A DNA stretch of 64,000 bases from Maridesulfovibrio bastinii DSM 16055 (GCF_000429985.1 NZ_AUCX01000010.1:124001-188000); one strand, 5' to 3'. Numbered from the stretch's first letter, positions 44,102 to 53,070 are shown. Numbers and translations are program-made. The notes: a model not told the origin generated them from the letters alone.

Positions 44102-46093
44102 TTAGTCAGGAATGATCTGGTAGTAAGGCTTCTTGAAGACGACAGTTTCGCCTTTTTCAACGTCATACTTAGAGTTGACGAAGCACTTCCACTTGGAATC
44201 ATCAAGACCCATGAAGTCGCCGCGATAGTAGAATCCGGGATAGCGGGATTCTTCACGGAAGTCGATGTGCTGCATGTGGAGACGAACGGTCCACAGTCTG
44301 TGGAACTGTTCCCAACAGCGCATGAGTTCATGCAGGTCACGAGCAGCCAGTTTCTTGGAATCTTCTTCGAGCATTTCGAGGAGATGGAAACCGGTAGCAA
44401 GCAGAGCCTGGGAGGTTACGTACATAGTACCAACACCACCACCGTATTCATCAGTTGCCTTAATGAGGCGCATCATGAAGTTTCTGGGGGTAATGTAGTT
44501 AGGGTTAACTACTGGGTCGGTAGAGATGGATTTACCTTCCTGATATGTGTACCAGGGCTGATAAAGTTCTTTAGCGAGATCAGCAGCTTTAGCGGACAGT
44601 GCGGGCTTGAAGTCTTTGTGATCAACAACCCAGCGAACAGCCTGCTTACCAGCGATACGGCCTTCAGCATGAGAACCGGAAGAGAACTTGTGACCGGAAG
44701 CACCAACACCATCAGCGCAGGTGAAGAGGCCCATAACGGTGGTCATACGGTTGTAGACTTTACCGTTATCAGCTTTGATCTTGTAATCTTCGGGAACCCA
44801 GTCTTCGTCAGGACCGGAAGTCCAGATACCGCAACAACCGGAGTGAGAACCGAGGAGGTAAGGCTCTGTAGGCATGATCTCGGAACCGGATTTCTCAGGT
44901 TCGATGTTCATTGCAGCCCAGAGGTTTGCCTGACCAACACACATATCGAGGAAGTCTTCCCATGCTTCAGATTCGAGGTGTTTCTGTTCAGCAGGAGAGA
45001 GTTCTTTAAAAGTGGTCTGCAGTGCGGTAGCGGTGTCCATGTAGATAGGACCGCGACCTTCACGCATTTCACGGAGCATCATGTGGTTACGAAGACATGT
45101 GGGGATAACGTGCCCCTTTGCGTATCCGCGATCTTCGTAAGGTTTGAGCATTGCGCGGTTAACTTCGCAATAGTCTTCACCTTTGTAGTTGGTAGCTTTA
45201 GCTTTGAAGAGCAGGAACCATGCACCAACAGGTCCGTAACCGTCTTTAAAACGAGCAGGTACGAAGCGGTTTTCCATCATGGTCATTTCAGCACCAACCT
45301 GAGCACACATGGTGTATGTGGAACCAGCGTTCCATACAGGATACCATGCACGACCCATACCTTCACCAGTGGAACGGGGGCGGTAGATGTTTACAGCACC
45401 ACCACAAGCTACGATAGCTGCGTTGGTTTTGATAACATATACTTTATTTTCACGGGTGGAGAAACCTACAGCACCAGCGATGCGGTTGGGTTCGTTAGCG
45501 TCGAGGAGCATTTTAACGATGAATACACGTTCCATGTAGCGATCTTCACCAAGAGCATTCTTTGCTGCTTCAGCAACGATGCACTTGTAAGATTCACCGT
45601 TAATCATCATCTGCCAGCGACCGGAACGAACACAGGGATCGCCGTTACGCAGTGAGAGGCCAGCGGCCTTAGCTGCGGCACCGTCGAGGTTCTTACCGTC
45701 TTTTTTGATCCAGCAGGGGAGTCCCCATTCTTCGAAAAGATGTACGGAATCATCAACGTGACGGCCGAGGTCGTAGATAAGGTCTTCACGAACGAGGCCC
45801 ATGAGGTCAGTACGAACCATGCGTACGTAGTCATCAGCGTCATTTTCGCCAAGATAGGTGTTAATAGCGGAAAGGCCCTGTGCAACAGCACCGGAACGTT
45901 CCATGGCAGCTTTATCGAGAAGCAGGATTTTGATGTCCTGATCAAGTTTGTCAGCCCAGCGGCATGCTTCAAATGCAGCACCGCAGTTACCCATACCACC
46001 ACCGACGAGAAGAATATCTACGTCTTTTTCTATGATTTCAGGCTCAGCAAGGGCAACACCCTTGGAAGCTTCTTTGATGGGAAGCAGAGGCAT
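44102..46093 (-). CDS. aprA: Adenylylsulfate reductase subunit alpha
   Basis: The 663-aa flavoprotein subunit of dissimilatory APS reductase, which reduces APS to sulfite and AMP. The FAD-binding Rossmann start DILLVGGGMGNCGAAFEACR, the AAMERSGAVAQGLSAIN segment and the active-site region RFVPARFKDGYGPVGAW are all present, and length matches Desulfovibrio AprA. It lies 58 bases after aprB with AGGAGG four bases before the ATG. Electrons come from QmoABC through AprB. The C-terminal arm (VEKGETVVFKKPYYQIIPD) is well preserved. Confidence 0.97.
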   Translation of the reverse strand: MPLLPIKEASKGVALAEPEIIEKDVDILLVGGGMGNCGAAFEACRWADKLDQDIKILLLDKAAMERSGAVAQGLSAINTYLGENDADDYVRMVRTDLMGLVREDLIYDLGRHVDDSVHLFEEWGLPCWIKKDGKNLDGAAAKAAGLSLRNGDPCVRSGRWQMMINGESYKCIVAEAAKNALGEDRYMERVFIVKMLLDANEPNRIAGAVGFSTRENKVYVIKTNAAIVACGGAVNIYRPRSTGEGMGRAWYPVWNAGSTYTMCAQVGAEMTMMENRFVPARFKDGYGPVGAWFLLFKAKATNYKGEDYCEVNRAMLKPYEDRGYAKGHVIPTCLRNHMMLREMREGRGPIYMDTATALQTTFKELSPAEQKHLESEAWEDFLDMCVGQANLWAAMNIEPEKSGSEIMPTEPYLLGSHSGCCGIWTSGPDEDWVPEDYKIKADNGKVYNRMTTVMGLFTCADGVGASGHKFSSGSHAEGRIAGKQAVRWVVDHKDFKPALSAKAADLAKELYQPWYTYQEGKSISTDPVVNPNYITPRNFMMRLIKATDEYGGGVGTMYVTSQALLATGFHLLEMLEEDSKKLAARDLHELMRCWEQFHRLWTVRLHMQHIDFREESRYPGFYYRGDFMGLDDSKWKCFVNSKYDVEKGETVVFKKPYYQIIPD

Positions 46094-46151
46094 ATTTCCT
46101 CCTTAGAAAGTTGCAGATTGCGTGGACAAAAACTTTAAACAAAGATTATAT

Positions 46152-46634
46152 CTATATGTCTTTGTAAGAGTTGGATTTGTCAGCTTCAGTAACGTCGAAC
46201 TTTTTGCCCAGTACTTCTTTAGGAGTAGTAAGAGCTTCTTCAGTGAAGAGAAGTTCGGTATCCAGATCAGCACCTTCAGGTTTGCCATCAAAAGGTTTGA
46301 TGGATCCTTCAGGAGTTGTACGGATGGGGAATTTGAAACGTTTTACGTTTCCGTTACGGAACTTAACTGTCCACATGATGTCTTCAGCAGAGCGCATGGG
46401 GATGGAGGTTCCACCCATGGGTGCGAAGTCACCGTAAGGGCGTGCTTCAATAGCGCCCTGAGGGCAAATTTTTACGCAGGAATAACATTCCCAACATGCG
46501 TCAGGTTCCTGGTTGTAGGCCCTCATTTCTTCGGGATCCAGGATCATAAGATCGTTGGGGCAGATGTACATGCAGGCGGTCTTTTCTCCACCCTTGCAGC
46601 CATCACATTTTTCCGGATTGACAAAGGTCGGCAT
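46152..46634 (-). CDS. aprB: Adenylylsulfate reductase subunit beta
   Basis: A 160-aa iron-sulfur subunit with two 4Fe-4S clusters: CDGCKGGEKTACMYICP and CWECYSCVKICPQG. The C-terminal tail wraps AprA in known structures and is present here. The ATG at 46634 is preceded by AGGAGG at seven bases; the frame is open further upstream but without conserved sequence. It is the first gene of the apr-qmo unit. The region upstream is the 0.9 kb divergent control region shared with sat. Confidence 0.96.
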   Translation of the reverse strand: MPTFVNPEKCDGCKGGEKTACMYICPNDLMILDPEEMRAYNQEPDACWECYSCVKICPQGAIEARPYGDFAPMGGTSIPMRSAEDIMWTVKFRNGNVKRFKFPIRTTPEGSIKPFDGKPEGADLDTELLFTEEALTTPKEVLGKKFDVTEADKSNSYKDI

Positions 46635-46732
46635 ACCTAGTCCTCCTAAAAAGGGTTTAATAGTTATCAATTACCGACATCTTCCATAACCAGCTATATT
46701 CTCGCCTGAAAAATCAAGCTTGTGGTCTAGGG

Positions 46733-46759
46733 ACTATCAAGCGAACTATCAGGTGTCAA
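46733..46759 (-). promoter_or_regulatory. Candidate aprBA promoter with tandem repeats
   Basis: On the minus strand a TTGACA hexamer (46759-46754) is followed by two direct TGATAGT copies (plus-strand ACTATCA at 46745-46751 and 46733-46739), 12 bases apart. A -10 at the right distance is weak (TAGTCC with a 17-base spacer), so an activator may be needed. The aprB start lies about 100 bases downstream. Confidence 0.35.
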
Positions 46760-46807
46760 GACGAAAGTGAAATTTAGAACAAGCATTCCCTTCCGACCGC
46801 GAGAAAC

Positions 46808-46827
46808 GTACCTGAGACTTCAGGTAC
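46808..46827 (-). promoter_or_regulatory. Perfect 8-bp hairpin upstream of aprB
   Basis: GTACCTGA and TCAGGTAC are perfect arms with a four-base loop. Located 174 bases upstream of the aprB ATG, it could be a leader hairpin or an operator. Confidence 0.4.
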
Positions 46828-46918
46828 AAACCGGCAGACGCAGGCGGGTTATCGTACATAAACAGTTGATGCACAATGATTTACCCTCCACTATCATGGA
46901 CTGCTTTTTAGTTCATTC

Positions 46919-46936
46919 TTGCACTTTATTGCAAGT
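46919..46936. promoter_or_regulatory. CTTGCA-N6-TGCAAG dyad in the apr/sat control region
   Basis: A perfect 6-6-6 inverted repeat, the size of a dimeric regulator site. It lies nearer to aprB than to sat. The binding protein is unknown. Confidence 0.4.
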
Positions 46937-47162
46937 CTTTTTTTGAGATTGTTCCTAAAAGTGAACAAGCTTTGTAACTTACTGTTTTCATAACTACTTT
47001 TTTTAAAGAATCTTACTATATTTTCTAGAAATTGTCGGGAAATACTCTATTTTTGTTACGAAAAACCCTATTTTATACCAATTTAGTAGGTTAAATTACA
47101 ATCAATTTATCTTTTTGAGGCCATTTTCCCTTGCCATTACCTGTGGCTGTGATATCTAAAAC

Positions 47163-47202
47163 ACCGGTTTGTGAATTTTATGTCTAGCAAATTGTAACCG
47201 GT
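47163..47202. promoter_or_regulatory. ACCGGTT/AACCGGT arms with a TTGTGAA half site
   Basis: Seven-base arms 26 bases apart enclose TTTGTGAATTTTATG. TTGTGAA resembles one half of the Rex or CRP/FNR-type sites known to control sat in Desulfovibrio, but the second half is not conserved here, so this is only a weak suggestion. Confidence 0.25.
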
Positions 47203-47301
47203 TAAATAACAAAAAGCCTTAAATTAAAACAGGTTAAGCAATTTTGTTTTCTCGGGATCAACATTTTGCCGTAAAAAATAGACTCACTTGATATTTTACC
47301 C

Positions 47302-47331
47302 TTGACATTTCTTTCACAAACAATTCATAAG
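47302..47331 (+). promoter_or_regulatory. Candidate sat promoter
   Basis: A perfect TTGACA (47302-47307) is followed after 18 bases by CATAAG (47326-47331). The spacer contains TTTCACAAA. If used, the sat leader would be about 230 bases long and includes AATCAT/ATGATT and GGTTTTAATC/GATTTTAACC complementary arms. A TATAAT at 47413 has no -35. Confidence 0.4.
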
Positions 47332-47565
47332 TCCTTAAAGAATCATGGGGGCGGTTAGGTTTTAATCTTTATGATTCACAGATTTTAACCCCTCCGGACC
47401 TCACCTGATCTTTATAATTTAAGATGTGACATTTCATTCCGCAGGCTCCAACGATACTGGAAATACCGGGTCGATATGGGCCGCTGAGTCGGCGAGACAA
47501 TTTCTGTTATCAGCCCTGTGGAAAGGCAAAGGTGTTGTAAAAAATTACTAAAAGGAGACGTTGAC

Positions 47566-48846
47566 ATGTCCAAGCTCGTACCCCCTCATGGTGGTAAAGG
47601 CCTCGTATGCGCCCTTCTCGAAGGCGATGCTCTCGCAGCCGAACAGAAAAAAGCTGAAGGCCTCAAAAAAATCGAAATTTCCGCTCGCGCAAAGGGCGAC
47701 CTGATCATGATGGGAACCGGTGGCTTCAGCCCTCTTACCGGTTTCATGGACAAGGAAGACTGGAAAGGCGTTTGTGAAAAGTTCCTGATGAAAGACGGAA
47801 CCTTCTGGCCTGTTCCGGTAACTCTTGACACCGACGACGAAGATGTCAAAGCTGGTGACGAAATCGCTCTGGTTCGTGACGGTATCGTTTACGCAACCAT
47901 GAAGATTGAAGAAAAATACGAAATGACTGAAGAAGACAAAAAATGGGAATGCTACCAGGTCTTCAAAGGTCATGGCGAAGAATCAGAAGATGATGTTTTC
48001 TGGAAAACCGCTCTTGAAGACCATCCTGGTGTCAAGATGGTTATGGCTCAGAAAAAGTACAACATCGCTGGTCCTGTTAAAGTCCTTTCCGAAGGCGACT
48101 ATCCTGAAAAATACAAAGGTGTATACCTCCGTCCTGCTGAAACTCGTGCAGCATTCGACGAAAAGGGCTGGTCTACCGTTGCTGCTCTCCAGCTTCGTAA
48201 CCCCATGCACCGCTCACATGAATTCCTCGCAAAAATTTCCATCGAAGTTTGTGACGGCTGCCTGATCCACTCCCTGATCGGTAACCTGAAACCCGGTGAC
48301 ATTCCTGCTGAAGTTCGTGTTAAAGCTATCGACACTCTCGTTGAGCACTACTTCGTAAAAGACAACGTAATTCAGGCTGGTTATCCTCTTGATATGCGTT
48401 ACGCTGGTCCTCGTGAAGGCCTTCTCCACGCTACCTTCCGTCAGAACTACGGTGTTAACCGTATGCTGATCGGTCGTGACCATGCTGGTGTTGGTGACTT
48501 CTACGGTCTGTTCGAAGCTCAGGAAATCTTCGACAAAATTCCTTATGCTAAAGAAGCATGTCCGGAACCCGGCAAAGCTCTGCTCTGCGAACCCATGAAG
48601 ATTGACTGGACTTTCTACTGCTTCAAGTGCGACGGCATGGCTTCTCTGAGAACCTGCCCCCACGCTAAAGAAGATCGCGTAATCCTTTCCGGTACTAAAC
48701 TGCGTAAGGCTCTTTCCGAAGGTGCAGACGTTCCCGATCACTTCGGTCGTGACGAAGTACTCGTACAGCTTCGTGAATACTACGAAGGTCTTACAGAAAA
48801 AGTTGAAGTTAAGATGCAGCACGCTGCTTCCGGTGACTCCATGTAG
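47566..48846 (+). CDS. sat: Sulfate adenylyltransferase (dissimilatory ATP sulfurylase)
   Basis: A 426-aa enzyme that activates sulfate with ATP to [19 protein letters not shown] contains the QxRNPxHxxH active-site motif and [13 protein letters not shown] the GRDHAG motif. A cysteine/histidine cluster, [15 protein letters not shown], matches the metal site reported for Desulfovibrio ATP sulfurylase. The ATG at 47566 has AAGGAG eight bases upstream; the frame is open 48 bases further without conserved sequence. Codons are strongly biased (many ending in C or T with GGT and CGT), as expected for a very abundant protein. It is divergent from aprBA and closed by a strong terminator. Confidence 0.97.
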   Translation: MSKLVPPHGGKGLVCALLEGDALAAEQKKAEGLKKIEISARAKGDLIMMGTGGFSPLTGFMDKEDWKGVCEKFLMKDGTFWPVPVTLDTDDEDVKAGDEIALVRDGIVYATMKIEEKYEMTEEDKKWECYQVFKGHGEESEDDVFWKTALEDHPGVKMVMAQKKYNIAGPVKVLSEGDYPEKYKGVYLRPAETRAAFDEKGWSTVAALQLRNPMHRSHEFLAKISIEVCDGCLIHSLIGNLKPGDIPAEVRVKAIDTLVEHYFVKDNVIQAGYPLDMRYAGPREGLLHATFRQNYGVNRMLIGRDHAGVGDFYGLFEAQEIFDKIPYAKEACPEPGKALLCEPMKIDWTFYCFKCDGMASLRTCPHAKEDRVILSGTKLRKALSEGADVPDHFGRDEVLVQLREYYEGLTEKVEVKMQHAASGDSM

Positions 48847-48877
48847 TTCACAGCTTCAGCTATGAATTGAATATTCA

Positions 48878-48914
48878 AGAGGGAAGGCACTTGTGCCTTC
48901 CCTCTTTTATTTTT
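48878..48914 (+). terminator. Intrinsic terminator of sat
   Basis: AGAGGGAAGGCAC and GTGCCTTCCCTCT form a perfect 13-bp stem with a two-base centre, followed by TTTTATTTTTT. Confidence 0.93.
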
Positions 48915-49168
48915 TAGGATTTATACATTACCCAGGTATCTTTTTTTATCCCCACCCCTTAAAAGGCTTGCCCGCAAGCGATTTTCAGGCTAGAAAATCT
49001 AGCTTCCTTATAATGGGAATGTTATCTTCATTTTTCAGAGTCAATTTGCCTGCACTTCTTTCAGTTTTCAGGCAACAGACACGCCGCGGTTTTGCGGGAT
49101 AATTGCCTGAGGTTTTCAAATACACTCTATATAAAGGCAATATTACATTTATCAGGATATATAAAAGA
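48915..49168 (+). other. Spacer between sat terminator and the chorismate mutase/EPSPS-like gene
   Basis: No gene or clear promoter is seen. A TTG-started extension of the next gene from 49103 is possible but its sequence is not conserved-looking. Confidence 0.4.
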
Positions 49169-50812
49169 ATGCCCTACAACAAAAACAACGACCGTTCCGG
49201 ATCAAGGCCTCCTAGAAGGATGTCCCTTCTTCAGGAAATTCAGGAAATAGATTCCAAACTGCTTTCCATGCTTTCCCGCAGAAATCTGCTGATGGGTAAA
49301 GCCGCTTCAAAACGCAGACAGAAGGGCCTGCCACTGGCCGACCCGGAAATGGAACGTCGCCTTTTTGAAAAGTGGAATGAACTAAGCACAAGCCACAGCT
49401 TTGAAAGCAAATCATCCCGTAGAATTTTTGAACAAGTCAACAATCTGGCATACGCAGCGGTCGCCTCACCTGAAAGCCGCAAAAGCAACGCTTACATCCT
49501 TTCCCCGCCTCGTAAAACAGTGAAAGTTGATGTCGACGGTCCCCGTTCGATTTTACAGACTAAATTTTATACGGCTCTTGCCGCAGCTTCAGGAGCCGAA
49601 GCTTCCATCAATAATATTTTTATTAATGACACTCTTGTCCAGCTCATCAAAGCCTTCAATCAGGGCGGAGCTAAGCTTTCATGGCAGGATGAAACCATTG
49701 AGTCCAAAGCCGAAGGCTCTCTGGATTTTGAAGAAAAACTGATTTTTGCCGGAGAATCTCCGCTCAATCTTTATCTTGTCACTGCATTCGGACTCTCTGT
49801 TACCGGTAAATTTAAAATTGCCGGCAGCGCCGAAATGAAATTCTTTGATACCAGACCAATGAACAATCTTGTCGCCGGTCTTGGAGCAAGAATTAATACA
49901 CTCGACCTGCACAGCTACGGCCTGCCCGCAAGACTTGAATGCGGCGGTCGCATGGCTTCAACTCTTACTATAGATGATAATACAGATCCTCTTTTTGCTG
50001 CGGCACTTACCCTCGCCGCATGGACATATCCTCAGGGTCTGACTCTGAAATTCGACAGTGAATGGAAAGGCAAATCTCAGCTCAGCTCTGCTGTAGAGGT
50101 TCTGAATACCTGTGGGGTAAACGCAACTCTTACCGATTCAGAAGTAAAAGTTCCGCACTGCGATTCAATCAATTTCCCCACAAGCCCTGAAATTGGTCTT
50201 GACCCTGAAATCTGCTCTGCAATTCTGGCTATTCCCGCTTTCTGTGAAGGTGAAGTCAGACTGAACGGTGTATGGCCTTCAAATACAGAAGCTCAGTCAA
50301 TTCTCGATACCCTGAAAACTTCCGGCCTCAACATCACCGTTGATAACAATGCCATTACAGCTACAGCCGGTGAATTGGCAGAAGATCTTTACTTCGACTG
50401 TCTGGGTAAATCGGAACTTTTCCCCATCGAACTTGCTTTAGCTGTAAATTCGGGAAAAGAAACCACAATATCCGCCCCTGAAGATAAAACCATATTCGAG
50501 CATGGAATCAATCTGCTCGAACACATGGGAATAAAATATCTTAATACTGAAAACGGACTTGCCATCAGACCGGGAAGACTCATCTGGGATTCCCCGTGGA
50601 CTGCTCCAAGCCCCTTCTTTGGCATGGCTTTAGGCCTTCTGGCATGGATAAGACCCGGCATTGCTATTGACAATCCGGGTGAAATTTCATCCCATTGGCC
50701 CCGCTTCTGGAATCTTTACAACAGCTTGCCTGAAGTAACATCACTTATTCCGCCGAAAAGGGAGAAACAGGATGACCCCAAATCAAACAGAAAGCGTGTC
50801 AGAATCGACTGA
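49169..50812 (+). CDS. Chorismate mutase-like / EPSP synthase-like fusion, probably catalytically degraded
   Basis: A 547-aa protein. Residues about 18-97 look like an AroQ-class chorismate mutase (IDSKLLSMLSRRNLLMGKAA, then LADPEMERRLF); residues about 115-525 follow the EPSP synthase fold (TRPMNNLVAGLGARI is the best-preserved block). By eye, key residues are lost: the first mutase Arg is Leu (LLQEI), the Arg of the RERD block is Met, and the C-terminal Ser/Gln are Ala. In the EPSPS part the GSKSxSNR phosphate loop has become GPRSILQT and the GNxGT motif is absent. It therefore may be regulatory or structural rather than an aro enzyme. The ATG at 49169 is the best start. It overlaps the next gene by 41 bases. 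Confidence 0.75.
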   Translation: MPYNKNNDRSGSRPPRRMSLLQEIQEIDSKLLSMLSRRNLLMGKAASKRRQKGLPLADPEMERRLFEKWNELSTSHSFESKSSRRIFEQVNNLAYAAVASPESRKSNAYILSPPRKTVKVDVDGPRSILQTKFYTALAAASGAEASINNIFINDTLVQLIKAFNQGGAKLSWQDETIESKAEGSLDFEEKLIFAGESPLNLYLVTAFGLSVTGKFKIAGSAEMKFFDTRPMNNLVAGLGARINTLDLHSYGLPARLECGGRMASTLTIDDNTDPLFAAALTLAAWTYPQGLTLKFDSEWKGKSQLSSAVEVLNTCGVNATLTDSEVKVPHCDSINFPTSPEIGLDPEICSAILAIPAFCEGEVRLNGVWPSNTEAQSILDTLKTSGLNITVDNNAITATAGELAEDLYFDCLGKSELFPIELALAVNSGKETTISAPEDKTIFEHGINLLEHMGIKYLNTENGLAIRPGRLIWDSPWTAPSPFFGMALGLLAWIRPGIAIDNPGEISSHWPRFWNLYNSLPEVTSLIPPKREKQDDPKSNRKRVRID

Positions 50813-51059
50813 GATAGACACTCTTGAAATTGAGATAAAAAAATTCAAGTCAGAGCTTGATAAATGCAAAGAGCAGATCAAGCTGCTTATGCAAAGTGAA
50901 AAGCCGTCTGAAGGGATATTTTTCGCCAAGGAGATATTCGATAAACAGCAGGATAAACTTCGTCTGGAAGTTGAAGTCGAACTTCGCCAAAAGAAAATTA
51001 ACCGCATCAAACTGGGAATTGCTGAGAGTCAGTCTCCCGGAAACGGCTTTCTCTTTTAA
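50772..51059 (+). CDS. Small coiled-coil protein
   Basis: A 95-aa charged protein that is almost wholly coiled coil (TLEIEIKKFKSELDKCKEQI and QDKLRLEVEVELRQKKINRI) with a short hydrophobic ending (PGNGFLF). It starts inside the end of the EPSPS-like gene in another frame, with GGAG at 50761-50764 upstream, so the two are probably translationally coupled and could interact. No family is recognised. Aconitase follows after 48 bases. Confidence 0.7.
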   Translation: MTPNQTESVSESTEIDTLEIEIKKFKSELDKCKEQIKLLMQSEKPSEGIFFAKEIFDKQQDKLRLEVEVELRQKKINRIKLGIAESQSPGNGFLF

Positions 51060-51107
51060 CCATCCCCTCTGCCTATGCGGCTGAGGATGATCCATTAAGG
51101 AGGCATC

Positions 51108-53021
51108 ATGGGTCAGAATATTACTGAAAAGATTATTTCCAAGCACCTTGTATCCGGAACAATGGAACCGGGAACTGAAATCGCACTGCGAATTGATCAG
51201 ACCCTGACTCAGGATGCGACAGGAACAATGGCATATCTTCAGTTTGAAGCTATGGATATTCCAAAAGTCCAGACAGAGCTTTCTGTAAGTTACGTTGACC
51301 ATAATACAATTCAGATGGGTTTCCGCAACCCTGATGACCATCAGTATCTTAGGACCCTTGCCGCCCAGAAAGGAATCATATTCTCTCCTGTAGGCACAGG
51401 CATCTGTCACCAGCTGCATCTTGAGAACTTTGCCAGACCCGGTAAAACTCTGATCGGCTCAGACAGCCATACTCCTACTGCCGGTGGTATAGGATCTCTG
51501 GCAATGGGTGCCGGCGGACTTTCCGTTGCTCTGGCAATGGCTGGCCAGCCCTACTCCATTCCCATGCCCAAAGTTGTAAAAGTTGAACTGACTGGAAAAC
51601 TTCAGGGATGGGCTTCAGCTAAAGATATCATCCTCAAACTTCTCGGCATGCTGACCGTTAAAGGCGGAGTCGGTAAAGTTTTTGAATATGCCGGTCCTGG
51701 AGTTGAGACTCTGACCGTACCTGAACGTGCAGTAATCACCAACATGGGTGCTGAGCTCGGTGCAACAACTTCCATTTTCCCCGGTGACGAGCAGGTCCGT
51801 AAATTCCTCAAGATCATGGGGCGCGAAGAAGATTTCAGTGAACTGATTGCTGACAGTGACGCAACTTATGATGAAGTTATTTCAATCAACCTTGATGAGC
51901 TGGAACCACTTGTTGCACAGCCGCACATGCCAGACAGAGTTGTTACCGTTAAATCTCTGGCCGGACTCAAAGTCAACCAGTGTGCAATCGGATCATGCAC
52001 CAACTCTTCTTACGCTGACCTCAAAACAACTATCCAGATACTGAAAGGTAACCAGCTCCCCGCCGGAGTTGACCTTCTCATCTCCCCCGGTTCAAAGCAG
52101 GTGCTGAAAATGCTCGCAGCCGAAAGGCTTATTGAGCCTCTTATGGATTCCGGAGCCAGACTTCTGGAATGTACCTGCGGACCTTGTATCGGTATGGGCG
52201 GTTCACCGACCTCTGCCGGTGTAAGTGTCAGAACCTTCAACCGCAACTTTGAAGGCAGAAGCGGAACTCAGGACGCCAAGATTTATCTTGCCAGCCCTCA
52301 GACCGCAGCAAACCTTGCCCTTGCCGGTGAATTCACTGACCCTGCAACATGGGGCACTCCTCCTGAAAAAATTGATTTCCCTGCTGAAATTCCTCCCATC
52401 AGGCATCTTTTCATTTACCCGCCTGAAGATGGTTCCTCAGTAGAGATCGTCCGCGGCCCGAACATTGTTCCTCTTGAAAAGTTCGCTGAACTTCCAGAGA
52501 CAATAACTTCTACTGTAAGGCTGAAAGTCGGCGACAATATCACAACCGACCATATTCTGCCTGCCGGACCACAGATTACAGCTCTGCGTTCCAATATTCC
52601 GGCTATCAGTGAATACATATTCAGCCGCGTGGATGAAAACTTTGTCAGCAGAATGAAAGCTGCTGAATCAGGTATAATCCTCGGCGGAGAAAACTACGGA
52701 CAGGGATCAAGCCGTGAGCACGCAGCACTCGGCCCCCGTCATTTAGGTGTCGTTGCGGTCATAACCAAGTCACTTGCCCGTATCCACAGGGCAAACCTTG
52801 TCAATTTCGGAATTCTCCCCCTTGTCCTTGTTGACAAGAGCGATTACGAAAGACTTGCTGAAGGCAGTGAACTTACTATTGATACCTCTACTATTACTCC
52901 TGGCGGAACATCCGAGATTTCGGTTGCAGGTGGAGAATCATTCAAAGTAAGTAACGACCTTTCTAAAAATGAACTGGAAATAATCCGTGCCGGTGGACTT
53001 CTTAACTATGCCGGCAAATAA
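51108..53021 (+). CDS. acnA: Aconitate hydratase
   Basis: A 637-aa aconitase of the shorter monomeric type, converting citrate to isocitrate through a 4Fe-4S cluster. The cluster cysteines are in IGSCTNSSYADL and CTCGPCIGMGG. DSHTPTAGGIGSLAMGAGGL, the substrate loop, and GENYGQGSSREHAALGPRHL in the swivelling domain are present. TAAGGAGG precedes the ATG. Sequence alone does not exclude homoaconitate activity, but aconitase is the usual assignment at this length. It belongs to the unit with the two genes upstream and probably the foldase downstream. Confidence 0.93.
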   Translation: MGQNITEKIISKHLVSGTMEPGTEIALRIDQTLTQDATGTMAYLQFEAMDIPKVQTELSVSYVDHNTIQMGFRNPDDHQYLRTLAAQKGIIFSPVGTGICHQLHLENFARPGKTLIGSDSHTPTAGGIGSLAMGAGGLSVALAMAGQPYSIPMPKVVKVELTGKLQGWASAKDIILKLLGMLTVKGGVGKVFEYAGPGVETLTVPERAVITNMGAELGATTSIFPGDEQVRKFLKIMGREEDFSELIADSDATYDEVISINLDELEPLVAQPHMPDRVVTVKSLAGLKVNQCAIGSCTNSSYADLKTTIQILKGNQLPAGVDLLISPGSKQVLKMLAAERLIEPLMDSGARLLECTCGPCIGMGGSPTSAGVSVRTFNRNFEGRSGTQDAKIYLASPQTAANLALAGEFTDPATWGTPPEKIDFPAEIPPIRHLFIYPPEDGSSVEIVRGPNIVPLEKFAELPETITSTVRLKVGDNITTDHILPAGPQITALRSNIPAISEYIFSRVDENFVSRMKAAESGIILGGENYGQGSSREHAALGPRHLGVVAVITKSLARIHRANLVNFGILPLVLVDKSDYERLAEGSELTIDTSTITPGGTSEISVAGGESFKVSNDLSKNELEIIRAGGLLNYAGK

Positions 53022-53040
53022 TATTGATTAAAAATCATTC

Positions 53041-53070
53041 CGCCCGGATTATTCCGGGCGGGAAGATTTT
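53041..53070 (+). promoter_or_regulatory. Hairpin between aconitase and the PpiD-type gene
   Basis: CCGCCCGGA and TCCGGGCGG form a 9-bp stem around TTAT shortly after the aconitase stop, followed by GAAGATTTTTC. The U-run is displaced, so it is more likely a partial terminator or stabiliser than a complete stop. Confidence 0.5.

Larger units (their letters stand above)
46635..47565. other. Divergent control region between aprBA and sat
   Basis: No gene is supported in this 931-base stretch. It contains long leaders for both transcription units and several repeats: tandem ACTATCA copies (46733 and 46745), an 8-bp hairpin at 46808-46827, the CTTGCA/TGCAAG dyad at 46919-46936, ACCGGTT/AACCGGT arms at 47163-47202 and a TTGACA-type hexamer at 47302. 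These are described separately. The size suggests regulated, leader-rich control of the sulfate-reduction genes. Confidence 0.55.

Noticed and set aside
44267-45655. Long open frame (over 460 codons) antisense to aprA
   Set aside because: It is a codon-bias shadow of aprA, with no ribosome-binding site and no recognisable protein features. Similar long antisense frames opposite qmoA and valS were dismissed for the same reason.
49103-49168. TTG-started extension of the chorismate mutase/EPSPS-like gene
   Set aside because: The added residues show no conserved pattern and no ribosome-binding site; the ATG at 49169 is more likely.
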